Positions 6,804 through 16,561 are shown, counted from the stretch's first letter. The stretch is DNA of 36,999 nt from Firm-04 sp964463355 (GCA_964463355.1 CAYXBP010000019.1:1-36999); one strand, 5' to 3'. The notes: generated by a model from the letters alone, not told the origin. Translations and numbers: made by a program.

Positions 6804-8606
6804 TTGGCAAATCAAAAAATCAGAAATTTCTGTATCATTGCACACATTGACCACGGTAAATCGACATTGGCAGACCGCATTCTGGAAAAAACTCAGGCCG
6901 TTGCCATTCGCGATATGGAAGAACAACTGCTCGACAACATGGATATCGAACGTGAACGTGGCATTACCATCAAGGCAAGAGCTGTGACGCTCAATTACAC
7001 TGCATCGGATGGTGAAACCTATTTATTCAACCTGATCGACACGCCTGGTCATGTAGACTTTAACTACGAGGTCAGCCGTTCACTGGCTGCATGCGAGGGT
7101 GCGTTGCTGATTGTTGATGCTTCACAGGGCATTGAAGCGCAGACACTTGCCAACACTTATCTTGCTATTGAAGCGGATCTTGAACTGATCCCAGTCATTA
7201 ACAAAATTGATCTGCCTTCCGCTGATCCTGAGCGCGTAGCGCAGGAGATCGAATCTGTAATTGGTATCCCTGCCATGGATGCCCCTCGTGTTTCAGCAAA
7301 ACGCGGACTCAACATCGAAGAAGTGCTAGAACGCATTGTAACGGATATTCCTGCGCCCTCTGGTGATGAAGATGCCCCTCCACAGGCTCTCATTTTCGAT
7401 AGCTACTATGATCCATACAAGGGCGTTATTATTTATGTGCGCCTGAAAGAAGGCACAATTCGCGCAGGTGACAGGATCAGGCTGATGGCAACTGGCGCAG
7501 AATTTACCGTGGTGGAAGCAGGCGTTATGGGTGCAACCGAACTGGTCAGCACTGGCATTCTTCGCGCTGGTGAGGTGGGATATCTGACCGCTTCTATCAA
7601 AAGCATTGGGGATACACAGGTGGGCGATACTGTTACACTCGCGGATCATCCATGCGCTGCGCCCTTAGCAGGCTACCGCAAAGTAAGCCCGATGGTTTTC
7701 TCTGGCATTTACCCCGCGGATGGTGCCCATTATAATGATCTGCGCGATGCGCTGGAAAAGCTACAGCTCAATGATGCTTCCCTCACCTTTGAACCAGAAA
7801 CCTCCATTGCACTGGGCTTCGGTTTCCGCTGCGGATTCTTAGGATTACTGCACATGGAAATCATTCAAGAACGTTTGGAGCGCGAATACAATCTTGATCT
7901 GGTTACAACTGCACCATCTGTTATCTACCGCGTAACACTGACCAATGGCGAGGTAATGATGATCGACAACCCCTCCAATTATCCAAATCCTGCCAACATT
8001 GCAGATGCCGAAGAACCCATGGTCAAGGCGGATATTCTTGCGCCTTCCGAGTATGTAGGCAGTATTATGGAGCTTTGTCAGGAACGCAGAGGCGTATTTA
8101 AGGATATGCAGTACATTGACGAAAATCGAGTGAATCTCCATTATATTCTTCCGCTGAATGAAATCATCTACGACTTTTTTGATGCCCTGAAATCCCGCAC
8201 AAGAGGGTATGCATCGCTGGACTACGAACTTGCAGGCTACGCCTCCTCCAAGCTTGTGAAGCTGGATTTTATGCTCAACGGCGATATTGTAGATGCACTC
8301 TCCTTTATTGTACACGCAGACAAGGCATACAACCGCGCGAGAAAAATTGCAGAGAAACTCAAAGAGAACATTCCACGACAGTTGTTCGAGGTACCCATTC
8401 AAGCTGCCATTGGCGGGAAAGTCATCGCCCGTGAAACGGTAAAGGCTTTGCGCAAAGATGTTCTTGCCAAGTGCTATGGCGGCGATATCACCCGTAAGAA
8501 GAAACTGCTGGAAAAGCAGAAAGAAGGTAAAAAGCGAATGCGTCAGTTGGGCACGGTCGAGGTGCCATCGGATGCATTTATGGCGGTTCTCAAGTTTGAT
8601 GAATGA
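6804..8606 (+). CDS. lepA: Elongation factor 4 (LepA), translational GTPase
   Basis: The 600-aa protein matches LepA/EF4, a ribosome-associated GTPase implicated in back-translocation and 30S biogenesis. G motifs are visible in order: AHIDHGKST (G1), the switch I region with RGITIKA, DTPGHVDF (G3), NKIDLP (G4) and VSAKRG (G5). EF-G-like domains III and V and the LepA-specific Lys-rich C-terminus (RKKKLLEKQKEGKKRM) follow. The start is the TTG at 6804: GGAGG lies 8 nt upstream, the N-terminus then reads MANQKIRNFCIIAHIDHGK as in the family, and total length becomes the usual 600. It heads an operon with a zinc-ribbon membrane protein and hemW; lepA followed by hemW is a common Firmicutes order. 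Confidence 0.97.
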   Translation: MANQKIRNFCIIAHIDHGKSTLADRILEKTQAVAIRDMEEQLLDNMDIERERGITIKARAVTLNYTASDGETYLFNLIDTPGHVDFNYEVSRSLAACEGALLIVDASQGIEAQTLANTYLAIEADLELIPVINKIDLPSADPERVAQEIESVIGIPAMDAPRVSAKRGLNIEEVLERIVTDIPAPSGDEDAPPQALIFDSYYDPYKGVIIYVRLKEGTIRAGDRIRLMATGAEFTVVEAGVMGATELVSTGILRAGEVGYLTASIKSIGDTQVGDTVTLADHPCAAPLAGYRKVSPMVFSGIYPADGAHYNDLRDALEKLQLNDASLTFEPETSIALGFGFRCGFLGLLHMEIIQERLEREYNLDLVTTAPSVIYRVTLTNGEVMMIDNPSNYPNPANIADAEEPMVKADILAPSEYVGSIMELCQERRGVFKDMQYIDENRVNLHYILPLNEIIYDFFDALKSRTRGYASLDYELAGYASSKLVKLDFMLNGDIVDALSFIVHADKAYNRARKIAEKLKENIPRQLFEVPIQAAIGGKVIARETVKALRKDVLAKCYGGDITRKKKLLEKQKEGKKRMRQLGTVEVPSDAFMAVLKFDE

Positions 8607-8629
8607 TCCAAACCGGAAAGGAAATTTCT

Positions 8630-8947
8630 ATGAAGCACCAATGTCCTCACTGCGGAGAAAAAACGTTTTCTCCCCTGCAAAAAGCACTCTGCGGCGGAAT
8701 GTCCTCTGCTGGCAGGCCATGCCCAAAATGCGGCTTTCGCGCCGTGAACGGGAAGCTTGTGCTGGTAGTCAATTCCGTTACGCTGGGGGCTGCCATGGTC
8801 ATGATTTTTATTACCTATTTCACCCATGACAGCACAATGGATCTGCTGTTATTTGGCGTACTGCCCTTAGTGCTTGCATATATCTTTAACTTTGTCTTTA
8901 ATATGTTCGTGGGCAAGCTGATTCCTGCCATTAAGCGCGCATCATGA
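8630..8947 (+). CDS. Small zinc-ribbon membrane protein, unknown function
   Basis: The 105-aa product begins with a four-cysteine zinc-ribbon-like motif (Cys5, Cys8, Cys31, Cys34; CPHCG and CPKCG) and continues with two hydrophobic helices at about 48-67 and 74-94, ending in a short basic tail. I do not recognise a named family. The layout suggests a membrane protein with a cytoplasmic zinc-binding head. AAAGG lies about 9 nt before the ATG, and the stop overlaps the hemW start by 4 nt (ATGA), so it is translated in the lepA-hemW operon. A general quality-control role would be speculation. Confidence 0.78.
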   Translation: MKHQCPHCGEKTFSPLQKALCGGMSSAGRPCPKCGFRAVNGKLVLVVNSVTLGAAMVMIFITYFTHDSTMDLLLFGVLPLVLAYIFNFVFNMFVGKLIPAIKRAS

Positions 8948-10038
8948 AGGAAAACTGCCCTGTCGGTATTTACATTCATGTGCCGTTTTGCGCCAAAAAA
9001 TGCCCCTATTGCGATTTCTATGCACTCCCCTACCGCAGAGATACCGTTTCTGCCTATGTAGATGCACTCTGCCGTAACATTGCAGCACTGCCAGTTTCCC
9101 TCAAAGCAGATACTGTTTATTTCGGTGGTGGAACACCCTCACTGCTCAGTGGTGAAGCATTACTACACATTTTGCAACTTCTACGCAAACATATTAATAT
9201 TACGCCAAATGTGGAAATCACGCTGGAAGCAAATCCCTGTACCATGACCCTGAAAGCTTTGTCAGCATGGAAAACTGCCGGGATCAATCGGCTTTCAGTG
9301 GGGGTACAATCTTTCGTAGATGCCGAATTGGCACAGCTTGGAAGAAATCACACGGCACAAAAAGCAGTTTACGCCATAGAAAATGCCGCACAAGCCGGGT
9401 TTGAGAATCTCTCTCTTGACTTGATGCTTGGCACACCACTGCAAACCGCAGATTCCCTTGCAAAAAGCATACAAACGGCACTTTCCCTGCCCATCACCCA
9501 CTTATCGGCATATCTGCTGAAAATTGAGGAGGGCACGCCTTTCGGGCAATCACCACCTGCGGTCGCAGACGCTGATACCGCTGCCGACTATTACACGCAG
9601 CTTTCCTTGGCAATGCGTACAGCAGGATTTGTTCACTATGAGATCTCCAATTATGCAAAACCTGGCTGCGAAAGCCGCCACAACTGCAAATACTGGCTCT
9701 GTCAACCATATATCGGATTAGGAGCTGCGGCACATAGTTGCTATCAGGGCAAACGCAGTTTTGTTTCCAATGATATACGTGCATTTATAGCTGCACCACT
9801 GCAAATGGAACAAGAAGAATCTCCTGTTGCTTGCGACGAGGAAGAACGGATCATGCTTGGATTGCGGCTTTCGCAGGGCATATCTCCTGATGATTTTCCT
9901 CACAAAAAGGAACATATTCTTCAAAAAGCTGCACCATTGATACCGCGATATCTCACTTTTCACAATGGGCGACTTGCACTGACAGAAGAAGGTATGCTTG
10001 TTTCCAATGCTGTAATTGTCCATCTACTTGGTGATTGA
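8944..10038 (+). CDS. hemW: HemW-type radical SAM protein (heme chaperone-like)
   Basis: The 364-aa protein has the radical SAM cluster motif CAKKCPYCDF near residues 17-26, the Gly-rich SAM site YFGGGTPS near 59-66, VGVQSF near 118-123 and the HemW-like C-terminal region. Early annotations called this clade coproporphyrinogen III oxidase (HemN-like). Family work shows that HemW binds heme and probably delivers it to apoproteins; true HemN proteins are longer with a different N-terminus. The length fits HemW. It is translationally coupled to the upstream gene by an ATGA overlap and ends at a strong terminator. I see no heme biosynthesis gene in the window. Confidence 0.92.
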   Translation: MKENCPVGIYIHVPFCAKKCPYCDFYALPYRRDTVSAYVDALCRNIAALPVSLKADTVYFGGGTPSLLSGEALLHILQLLRKHINITPNVEITLEANPCTMTLKALSAWKTAGINRLSVGVQSFVDAELAQLGRNHTAQKAVYAIENAAQAGFENLSLDLMLGTPLQTADSLAKSIQTALSLPITHLSAYLLKIEEGTPFGQSPPAVADADTAADYYTQLSLAMRTAGFVHYEISNYAKPGCESRHNCKYWLCQPYIGLGAAAHSCYQGKRSFVSNDIRAFIAAPLQMEQEESPVACDEEERIMLGLRLSQGISPDDFPHKKEHILQKAAPLIPRYLTFHNGRLALTEEGMLVSNAVIVHLLGD

Positions 10039-10063
10039 TTTGCCCCGATATCACAGATAATGT

Positions 10064-10096
10064 AATCCCTCTTGCTATCAACAAGAGGGATTTTTC
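10064..10096 (+). terminator. Terminator of the lepA-hemW operon
   Basis: A perfect 10-bp stem ATCCCTCTTG with CAAGAGGGAT, 7-nt loop, then TTTTT. Confidence 0.9.
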
Positions 10097-10287
10097 CATG
10101 AAATGGGATTTGCCCTTTTTTTGATTTCAAACACGCGAAACGCACCGTATGAATCGGCTTTTTTCAATATCTGTATGAAGAAGATGCCCGAAAGTCGAAC
10201 ACCCGTGAAAAATGAAGCATTCTTAAGAAATCAATCGCAAAATGGTGTTTTTTTCAAAATTCGATTCTCAGTTCGCGCTACGGAGAC
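10097..10287. other. Intergenic region between hemW and the SPFH gene
   Basis: No convincing gene is present; the only plus-strand reading frame (10103-10315) has no ribosome-binding site and runs into the next promoter. It contains a weak long-range stem, AACACC near 10198 with GGTGTT followed by a T-run near 10254, enclosing the palindrome TTCTTAAGAA. This could be a poor terminator; otherwise I see nothing. Confidence 0.4.
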
Positions 10288-10316
10288 TTGCGTATTTTTT
10301 CTAAATATGGTATGAT
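10288..10316 (+). promoter_or_regulatory. Promoter of the SPFH-domain gene
   Basis: TTGCGT (10288-10293) and TATGAT (10311-10316) are separated by 17 bp, about 55 nt before the start codon. Confidence 0.7.
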
Positions 10317-10372
10317 AGAAACATGGAACGCAACAAGGTTCCAAAGTTTTTCAAACAGAAAGGGTTTTAATC

Positions 10373-11287
10373 ATGGCACAGAATGTATTTACAGGCAATC
10401 TTCCCAGACGCGCAAAAAAAGGTATGAGAATCGGCAAATATATCGGCATGGGATGCGCGGCGGTCGCTGCAATCGTTTTGTTGGCTTCTTCTGCGGCAGT
10501 CGTACCTGCTGGTCATACAGGCGTTGTCGTGACCCTTGGTAAGGTCAGTGAGAACACCATGCCCGAAGGTTTCCATTTCAAGATTCCTTTTGTACAGACC
10601 GTTGAGCATGTCAGCAATCAGATCCAGGTATACGAGGTCGATGCACCTGCCGTTTCCAAGGATTTGCAGACCGTGAGCAGCACGATTGCGGTCAACTATC
10701 GTGTACAGTCCTCTGCATCGGCAGATATTTACCGCAATATCGGTGCTGATTATCAATCTGTGGTACTGATGCCTGCTGTCCAGGAAAGTGTAAAATCGGT
10801 GACAGCAAGATTTACTGCGGAACAACTCATCACGGAACGCAGCGCGGTTGGCGAGGAGATCAAGGATAATCTTGCCGCAAAAGTGAGCGAGTACGGCTTG
10901 CAGATTGAGAAATTCAACATCGTGAACTTTGACTTTTCGGCAGAATTCAATGCTGCAATCGAGCAAAAACAGGTCGCTGAACAAAATTTGCTGAAAACAC
11001 AGACGGAACAGGAACAGGCGATCGTCATTGCTGAGGCTGAGGCAAAAAAACAGGTCATTGCGGCAGAGGCACAGGCAAAAGCCATCATGGCAGAGGCGCA
11101 GGCACAAGCGGATGCCAATGAACTGCTGAATAATTCTCTGACAGAGCTTGTGCTGCAAAACAAGATGCTCGAACAATGGGACGGACAATTGCCTATGGTC
11201 AACGGTTCGGATTCCTCACTGTTGCTTGGGTTGGATGTCAATGAAGTGGCAAAGAAACAACCCACCAGCAGCACGCCCACTGAATGA
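10373..11287 (+). CDS. SPFH/band 7 (prohibitin-like) membrane protein
   Basis: The 304-aa protein has a basic N-terminus, one membrane helix at about 22-45, an SPFH/prohibitin domain at about 45-205 (PAGHTGVVVTLGKV, MPEGFHFKIPF, NYRVQ) and a long Ala/Glu/Gln coiled coil at about 205-265 (the EAEAKKQVIAAEAQAKAIMAEA-type heptads). A polar tail follows. Such proteins oligomerise into membrane scaffolds linked to microdomains and to the regulation of membrane proteases such as FtsH. AAAGGG lies about 9 nt before the ATG. It is monocistronic, between its own promoter and a terminator. No NfeD partner is adjacent, which favours the prohibitin type over the flotillin type. Confidence 0.92.
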   Translation: MAQNVFTGNLPRRAKKGMRIGKYIGMGCAAVAAIVLLASSAAVVPAGHTGVVVTLGKVSENTMPEGFHFKIPFVQTVEHVSNQIQVYEVDAPAVSKDLQTVSSTIAVNYRVQSSASADIYRNIGADYQSVVLMPAVQESVKSVTARFTAEQLITERSAVGEEIKDNLAAKVSEYGLQIEKFNIVNFDFSAEFNAAIEQKQVAEQNLLKTQTEQEQAIVIAEAEAKKQVIAAEAQAKAIMAEAQAQADANELLNNSLTELVLQNKMLEQWDGQLPMVNGSDSSLLLGLDVNEVAKKQPTSSTPTE

Positions 11288-11342
11288 CCTGATGAACCAA
11301 AGATCAAACAACACTGGTTGACATCAATCCATACTTCGATTG

Positions 11343-11384
11343 AAAAACCCCGAGGCGGCTACTGCTTGCTGCTTCGGGGCTTTT
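11343..11384. terminator. Bidirectional terminator between convergent genes
   Basis: CCCCGAGGC pairs with GCTTCGGGG (one G-T pair) and is flanked by AAAAA on the left and TTTT on the right. It serves the SPFH gene on plus and the moxR operon on minus. Confidence 0.85.
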
Positions 11385-11391
11385 CGTATTT

Positions 11392-14016
11392 TTATGGAAT
11401 CCAATGGTGGATCCAGCGTATGACAAAACGTTTGCAAAACGGCATTTTCTGATACATGGTACGAATCAACGCATGGACAAAATCAACCTGCTCTGTCACT
11501 TCGTCCTGTGTCACACCATTTCGACTGAAAGCTGCTGCCATCTGGATTTCCACCGCGCGCTGCATTGCACCCTCGGGTAGATATGGGCAGATACGCTCTG
11601 CCATGCGTGCAAATGCTTCATGAGATTGCTGCGGCTGCCGAGTGACACCTGCAAATGCAAGCACTTTCAACAACAAAGCATAAGCTGCTCCGGCAGCTGA
11701 ATTTGTAGCCGCGTGCGTCAGTTTTTGCTCACGGCGTATATACACCACATGATGCACCAAAAGGTACAATCCGAGGCTGCCGACGGTACAAAGCAGAATC
11801 AAGGCAATTATACAAAGCGTTTTTTTCCATACAGATTGCTCACGAGAAACAGTGACGATGCTGCCCGATTGTGTTGCAGAGGTGGTTGCGGTACTCTGCG
11901 ACGACGCAGCAGAAGATATACTGGTTGCCATGCTACTGACAGAACTGCTTGTTGTCGTGATTACAGACGATGTTGTGTCACTTGTTCCTTGCGTATGTGA
12001 AGAATCCTCAGATGTACCGCTTTCAGTGAACTCAAAGGGCATCCAGCCATAGCCAGGCAGATACACTTCTGTCCATGCGTGACTGTTGGAATCCAGCACA
12101 TCAATGAAATACAAGTTTGACTGCACTTGAAGATCTGCAAATGACACACCAATATCGGTGGGCAAAGTCTTCGCTATGCTTTCAGGCGATGTGGCATCAT
12201 ACTGCACACAATTCGCCTCAATATCCGAACCAAACAGCACATAGCCCGTGGCAAACCGTGCAGGAATCCCCATCATACGACAAAGCAAAACACCTGCCGT
12301 TGCATAATGCACACAATAGCCCTCTCCTGTTTCCAGCAGAAACGCTGAGGCAAAGTCATGCTGCTCATCAATGACAACAGGTGTCAGAGAGTACTCTGCC
12401 TTGCTATGAATATACGCACGGATGGCATAGAGGGCTTCCGCAGTATCGTTGTAAGAACGGGAAAAGAGGGCTGAAGCATCATTACGAATCGCATCCATAT
12501 CGGCGGAATAAGGCAATTGCAAATCATTCTCACGCACAAAGCTGTCGTACCGTTTCCATGCTTCTTCAATTTCCAAACTGCTATCATTGGAGAAATAAAA
12601 ATCCTGTGCGGTCGCGGTAGGATATGATACGCTGGAGAACAACGCATCACTGTTGGAGAGAAACTGTTGCTCAATTTGGCATTTTGGATAACCGTGTTCG
12701 TAGTTTTCCCTCACAACAAAGTCATACTCATACTGAAACATGGTATGATGATACAGCATACGATAGGTAGTGGGATATGGCTCGATATGCGTAAACCAGA
12801 TGTTGGCAATTGGCTCTACTGCATTCTCTTCGGAAAGAGGTGCCTGTGGTACACATCGATTGCGTTGCATGACAGTTAAGCTCTCGCTCCAGGTATCATA
12901 GTTTTTTTGAGGCAATTGTTCCCAATCGGTGCCTGAATAAACAGAATAGGTTCCCGTTTTCAGATAAAGGCATTCGAGTGGCTCTGTGGATTCAATCCCA
13001 ACCGAAAAAACGGTTTCATCGTTAAAAATGGGATTTCCGCGATTGGCAAGCATCGTAGCCGTATGCTGTTTATTCTCTGAAATGGAATGCTCTGGAAAAT
13101 GCTCTGCGTCACTACTGTTTGTAATGGCATCCACCATATGTTTCCACTTTCCTCGCACACTCATACGAAGATCATGCGCCGAAGCGATTAGCGATTCATT
13201 CTTTGTGACCACACAGCTACAGGCACCCATCAGGATTACAGCAATCGCCAACACCCACGCAACAGCTTCGGTACGCATCAAACGGCGATTTGGTTTGGCA
13301 ATCAGCTGGTTACCACGATAAGAAAATGTATGCCCTTCCGTTTTACGGTACTCAAAACGATTATAGCTATCGGTAATAACGAACATACCAACCAGATAGG
13401 CGATCCAGCAGAACACTGCCATAGAATTGGTATGCTGCCCGTTGAACAATCCAACGCCAAGAAACGCATACAACAACGCCACTGCCATGAAGGCTCTTGG
13501 ACGATAGACAGTCAACAGGGTAACAACAAGGCTGACAAGGAATCCAAACAAGCAAAAACCAAAGGTCAGATATTGCGAGATGGAATAGGGTTCGTCAAAG
13601 GGCAGCCGTGTTGGCTCATAGTCTTTTTCCTGCACAGCGGCTGAGAGAAATCGTATCAACTCCGTGATGGCAATGCTTACTTCTCTGCTATGACGCAATA
13701 GTACAATCAGCAATAACATGATTGCCAAGGTATTGCAGAAAACGACAGCACGATGCTTGATCAGTGCCATCTCGGAAAAGAACAATGTACAAATCACGAA
13801 ACACGTGTAAAAAATCCCCATATGAATCGGGACTGTCATAAAGCCGAACAGCATCGCAAAGCTGGAACATGCCCCAAGCAATGCAAGTGCTGTACGCAAA
13901 AGTCCACGTGACAGCGCATGACCCTCCTGAACGGACACAGTGGCGGAATCATGCAGTGTGATACACCCTGCGGCAGGTTGGTTTTTCACTTTGTTATGTG
14001 GATGTTTCTTTGCCAT
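11392..14016 (-). CDS. Transglutaminase-like membrane protein (TgpA type)
   Basis: The 874-aa protein has about six N-terminal membrane helices, an extracytoplasmic region with a transglutaminase-like cysteine protease core, a Ser/Thr-rich linker (TSDTTSSVITTTSSS and following), one more membrane helix and a cytoplasmic tail resembling a DUF4129-type end. In the core, the Cys of EGYCVHYATA and the His of SHAWTEVYLPGYGW are clear; the third triad position reads PFEFTES, with Glu where Asp is typical. This architecture is known from moxR-DUF58-transglutaminase clusters, whose exact substrate is unclear. GGAGGT lies about 9 nt before the ATG at 14016, inside the end of the DUF58 gene (23-nt overlap). 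Confidence 0.9.
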   Translation of the reverse strand: MAKKHPHNKVKNQPAAGCITLHDSATVSVQEGHALSRGLLRTALALLGACSSFAMLFGFMTVPIHMGIFYTCFVICTLFFSEMALIKHRAVVFCNTLAIMLLLIVLLRHSREVSIAITELIRFLSAAVQEKDYEPTRLPFDEPYSISQYLTFGFCLFGFLVSLVVTLLTVYRPRAFMAVALLYAFLGVGLFNGQHTNSMAVFCWIAYLVGMFVITDSYNRFEYRKTEGHTFSYRGNQLIAKPNRRLMRTEAVAWVLAIAVILMGACSCVVTKNESLIASAHDLRMSVRGKWKHMVDAITNSSDAEHFPEHSISENKQHTATMLANRGNPIFNDETVFSVGIESTEPLECLYLKTGTYSVYSGTDWEQLPQKNYDTWSESLTVMQRNRCVPQAPLSEENAVEPIANIWFTHIEPYPTTYRMLYHHTMFQYEYDFVVRENYEHGYPKCQIEQQFLSNSDALFSSVSYPTATAQDFYFSNDSSLEIEEAWKRYDSFVRENDLQLPYSADMDAIRNDASALFSRSYNDTAEALYAIRAYIHSKAEYSLTPVVIDEQHDFASAFLLETGEGYCVHYATAGVLLCRMMGIPARFATGYVLFGSDIEANCVQYDATSPESIAKTLPTDIGVSFADLQVQSNLYFIDVLDSNSHAWTEVYLPGYGWMPFEFTESGTSEDSSHTQGTSDTTSSVITTTSSSVSSMATSISSAASSQSTATTSATQSGSIVTVSREQSVWKKTLCIIALILLCTVGSLGLYLLVHHVVYIRREQKLTHAATNSAAGAAYALLLKVLAFAGVTRQPQQSHEAFARMAERICPYLPEGAMQRAVEIQMAAAFSRNGVTQDEVTEQVDFVHALIRTMYQKMPFCKRFVIRWIHHWIP

Positions 14017-15184
14017 GCTGCTCCACCTCCGTTTGGGTATCCTCCGCAATTATCACAGGACAACACAGAAATCCAACATCCTGCGGCAGCTTTTCTGGCT
14101 GCGCATTGCAAATATACAACACCAAGATACGGCATCGCATTGCCAACGAACTGAGAAACGCCACGGTTTTCTCATCGAGAAATGCTGTACAATAGATCAA
14201 ATGGGCAGCACACAGCTGCTCCAAACTGAAAACGGCAGCTGTGTTTTGTAGATACGGTACAGAAGATAGCATCTCACGCAGAGAGAATGCCAACTGTTCG
14301 GGTGTATTTACCAGAAATGTATCGCTGCTTTCTGCTTCCATAGGCTGCCACCACAAATAATGCGGTTTTTGTTCACGCAGCAGCTGCTGCGACATGGACA
14401 CACACAACGACAAAACATGGTGCAATCTCATACTGCTTATCATATCACTGCCACAGCGACGATAATCTGCAAAAAGCACCAGTTTATCGTGCAAGGGCAG
14501 ACTGAATTGTTTGATCATCATTGCATCGTTTTTGGCGGTAAGCTTCCAGTGAACACGAGAAAGAGGATCGCCCTCCGCATAGGTATCCACTGAGAAAATT
14601 TCTGAAGGATCATCACCCTTACAATGCTGCGAAAAACGCTCACCTGGCTCAAATATAATCGTATCCAGCAGAGTTGGCAGAGTGGGGCTGACATCAGCTG
14701 GCGGCAAAACCAACAAAGAAAAGGCATCCTTACAGGAGATGGAAAATGAAAAAAGTGAAAGTGGATCGTATAGCTTCATCTCTGCGAGGCGAAAGCGGAT
14801 TTTTCCGCAGCAGCTCACGCTGAATGGCAGACGAATGCTCTGCGACGCACTGCCCATACCAGGCAGATGCAGAGAGAGCGAATGCTCCTCTTGCGTAATA
14901 GAATGAGAATACCGCAACATCACTGATACATGGTGGATGGGAATGGGACAGCGTGTGCAAATCCGCATCAATATCTGGAAATCGGCATTGGCGTTTACTT
15001 CTTTTGCCGTTGGCTCCATGCGAACGGTCAGGGTACGCTTTTGCCACATCAATAACAAACACAACAGCACCGGCAACAGCAAAGCGACAATCACCAACTG
15101 CAAAGAGAGCGTACCACGGTACATTACCCAGAACAAACACGCACCAATCAGCAACATAATATAGATGATTCGACTTTTGATCAT
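13994..15184 (-). CDS. DUF58 domain protein
   Basis: The 396-aa product has two closely spaced N-terminal membrane helices (about 5-48), a beta-rich middle and the DUF58 signature VDTYAEGDPLSRVHWKLTAK near 205-225, with a von Willebrand A-like C-terminal region. DUF58 proteins are nearly always encoded next to MoxR AAA ATPases and are thought to be their partners. The start overlaps the moxR stop by 4 nt and the stop overlaps the transglutaminase start, so all three are translationally coupled. AAGGTAG lies about 8 nt before the ATG. Confidence 0.92.
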   Translation of the reverse strand: MIKSRIIYIMLLIGACLFWVMYRGTLSLQLVIVALLLPVLLCLLLMWQKRTLTVRMEPTAKEVNANADFQILMRICTRCPIPIHHVSVMLRYSHSITQEEHSLSLHLPGMGSASQSIRLPFSVSCCGKIRFRLAEMKLYDPLSLFSFSISCKDAFSLLVLPPADVSPTLPTLLDTIIFEPGERFSQHCKGDDPSEIFSVDTYAEGDPLSRVHWKLTAKNDAMMIKQFSLPLHDKLVLFADYRRCGSDMISSMRLHHVLSLCVSMSQQLLREQKPHYLWWQPMEAESSDTFLVNTPEQLAFSLREMLSSVPYLQNTAAVFSLEQLCAAHLIYCTAFLDEKTVAFLSSLAMRCRILVLYICNAQPEKLPQDVGFLCCPVIIAEDTQTEVEQHGKETST

Positions 15185-16170
15185 TGCGCACTACCTTGAA
15201 TATCTGGCATGGGTACTGAGGCGATTACCTGTTGCAGCACATCGGCAACAGTACAATGCTCCATATGCGCTTTGGGATGCAACAGCATACGATGCTGAAA
15301 AACATCACCAATGACAACGGAAACATCATCGGGAATGACGTAATCTCTGCCCCTTGCAAGGGCGATGGCACGCACCATTGCGCTCAGTGCCAATGTACCG
15401 CGGGGACTGATCCCCAACCGCAACATAGGATGATCGCGCGTAGCTGCTGCAAGCTTTGCAATATACCGCAAAATGGCATCATCCACATATACATCGGCAA
15501 CCAGCCGCTGCATTGCCTGCAAGCGATCCGCATCTACAACCTGACGAACATTCTCCATGGCAATGTTTCCACTGTTGCCGCGCAGGATATTGACTTCACT
15601 TTCAAGATCAGGGTAGCCGATGCTCAGACAGAGCATAAACCGGTCAAGCTGTGATTCGGGCAGCATTTGCGTACCAACCGAGCCAACAGGATTCTGCGTT
15701 GCAATAACGCAGTGCGGCTTGGGCAATGTATGCGTGATTCCATCGACTGTAACGGCACCCTCCTCCATCAGTTCCAACAAGGCAGCCTGGGTTTTCGAGG
15801 AGGTACGGTTGATCTCATCGGCTAGCAGCAAGTTACAGAACGCCACGCCCGGATGAAACACAAAGGAATCCGTTTGCTTTTGATACATGGAAAACCCGGT
15901 GATATCACTGGGCAGCACGTCTGGTGTCAGCTGCACACGGCGGTAATCCAGACCCAATGCTCGCGCAAAGCCCAATGCGAGAGTTGTTTTGCCAACACCA
16001 GGCATATCATCCAAGAGAACGTGCCCCCCTGCCAAAATACTCATCAGCACCTTCAGCACAACGATATCTTTGCCGACAATCACCTTGCGCATTTCACACA
16101 TTATTTCCTGAATACAATGGTATCCCTCACGATAGGTCATAGTGGAGGCATACGATACGGCTTGTTTCAT
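15181..16170 (-). CDS. MoxR-family AAA+ ATPase
   Basis: The 329-aa protein is a MoxR AAA+ ATPase: Walker A DMPGVGKTT near 55-63, Walker B LLADEINR near 115-122, sensor 1 ATQNP, arginine-finger region ESQLDRF, and sensor 2 near SPRGTLAL. MoxR ATPases act as chaperones for assembling metal-cofactor or cell-surface complexes. The ATG at 16170 has GAGGAAAAGA directly upstream; longer readings to 16230 lack a ribosome-binding site. It is the first gene of the three-gene operon. Confidence 0.94.
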   Translation of the reverse strand: MKQAVSYASTMTYREGYHCIQEIMCEMRKVIVGKDIVVLKVLMSILAGGHVLLDDMPGVGKTTLALGFARALGLDYRRVQLTPDVLPSDITGFSMYQKQTDSFVFHPGVAFCNLLLADEINRTSSKTQAALLELMEEGAVTVDGITHTLPKPHCVIATQNPVGSVGTQMLPESQLDRFMLCLSIGYPDLESEVNILRGNSGNIAMENVRQVVDADRLQAMQRLVADVYVDDAILRYIAKLAAATRDHPMLRLGISPRGTLALSAMVRAIALARGRDYVIPDDVSVVIGDVFQHRMLLHPKAHMEHCTVADVLQQVIASVPMPDIQGSAQ

Positions 16171-16375
16171 TCTTTTCCTCGTCTTTCTGTACAGATTTGT
16201 AACACTGGTACGACATCCAAATGGATACATAATGGATGCTGCACAACAGGTACATCTTCGGAATCACCGCATAATCTGCATCTACAAACAAAAAGCATCT
16301 GGCAAAATACACGCATTGGAATAGATTGTTCATTTCTGCCAGTTTCGTTTTTCTTTCTTTTTCCCTATTTATAGT
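16171..16375 (-). other. Long 5' leader of the moxR operon
   Basis: The predicted transcript starts about 200 nt before the moxR ATG. I found no riboswitch, T-box or clear terminator here. A small open frame (16333 to 16127) overlaps moxR and lacks a good ribosome-binding site, so it is not called as a gene. Confidence 0.4.
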
Positions 16376-16404
16376 ATTGTATCACATTTTGCAAGTTTTT
16401 GCAA
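16376..16404 (-). promoter_or_regulatory. Promoter of the moxR-DUF58-transglutaminase operon
   Basis: On minus, TTGCAA (16404-16399) and TACAAT (16381-16376) are separated by 17 bp. Confidence 0.75.
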
Positions 16405-16561
16405 CTGTGCAGTGGTATCATTATTATATCACATGGACAAGTATTTTTCTGGCGAATCAAGTCGAAGCGGTTAAAAAATATGAACAGAAGAAAAAAGCTG
16501 TCATAGATTTGCCCGAAGATAGGCATAATTCATGCAAAATCACAAAAAAGCATAGGTGGAA

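Noticed and set aside
10367..11188. 273-aa minus-strand frame antisense to the SPFH gene
   Set aside because: The product is Cys/Phe/Leu-rich noise opposite an Ala/Glu coiled coil.
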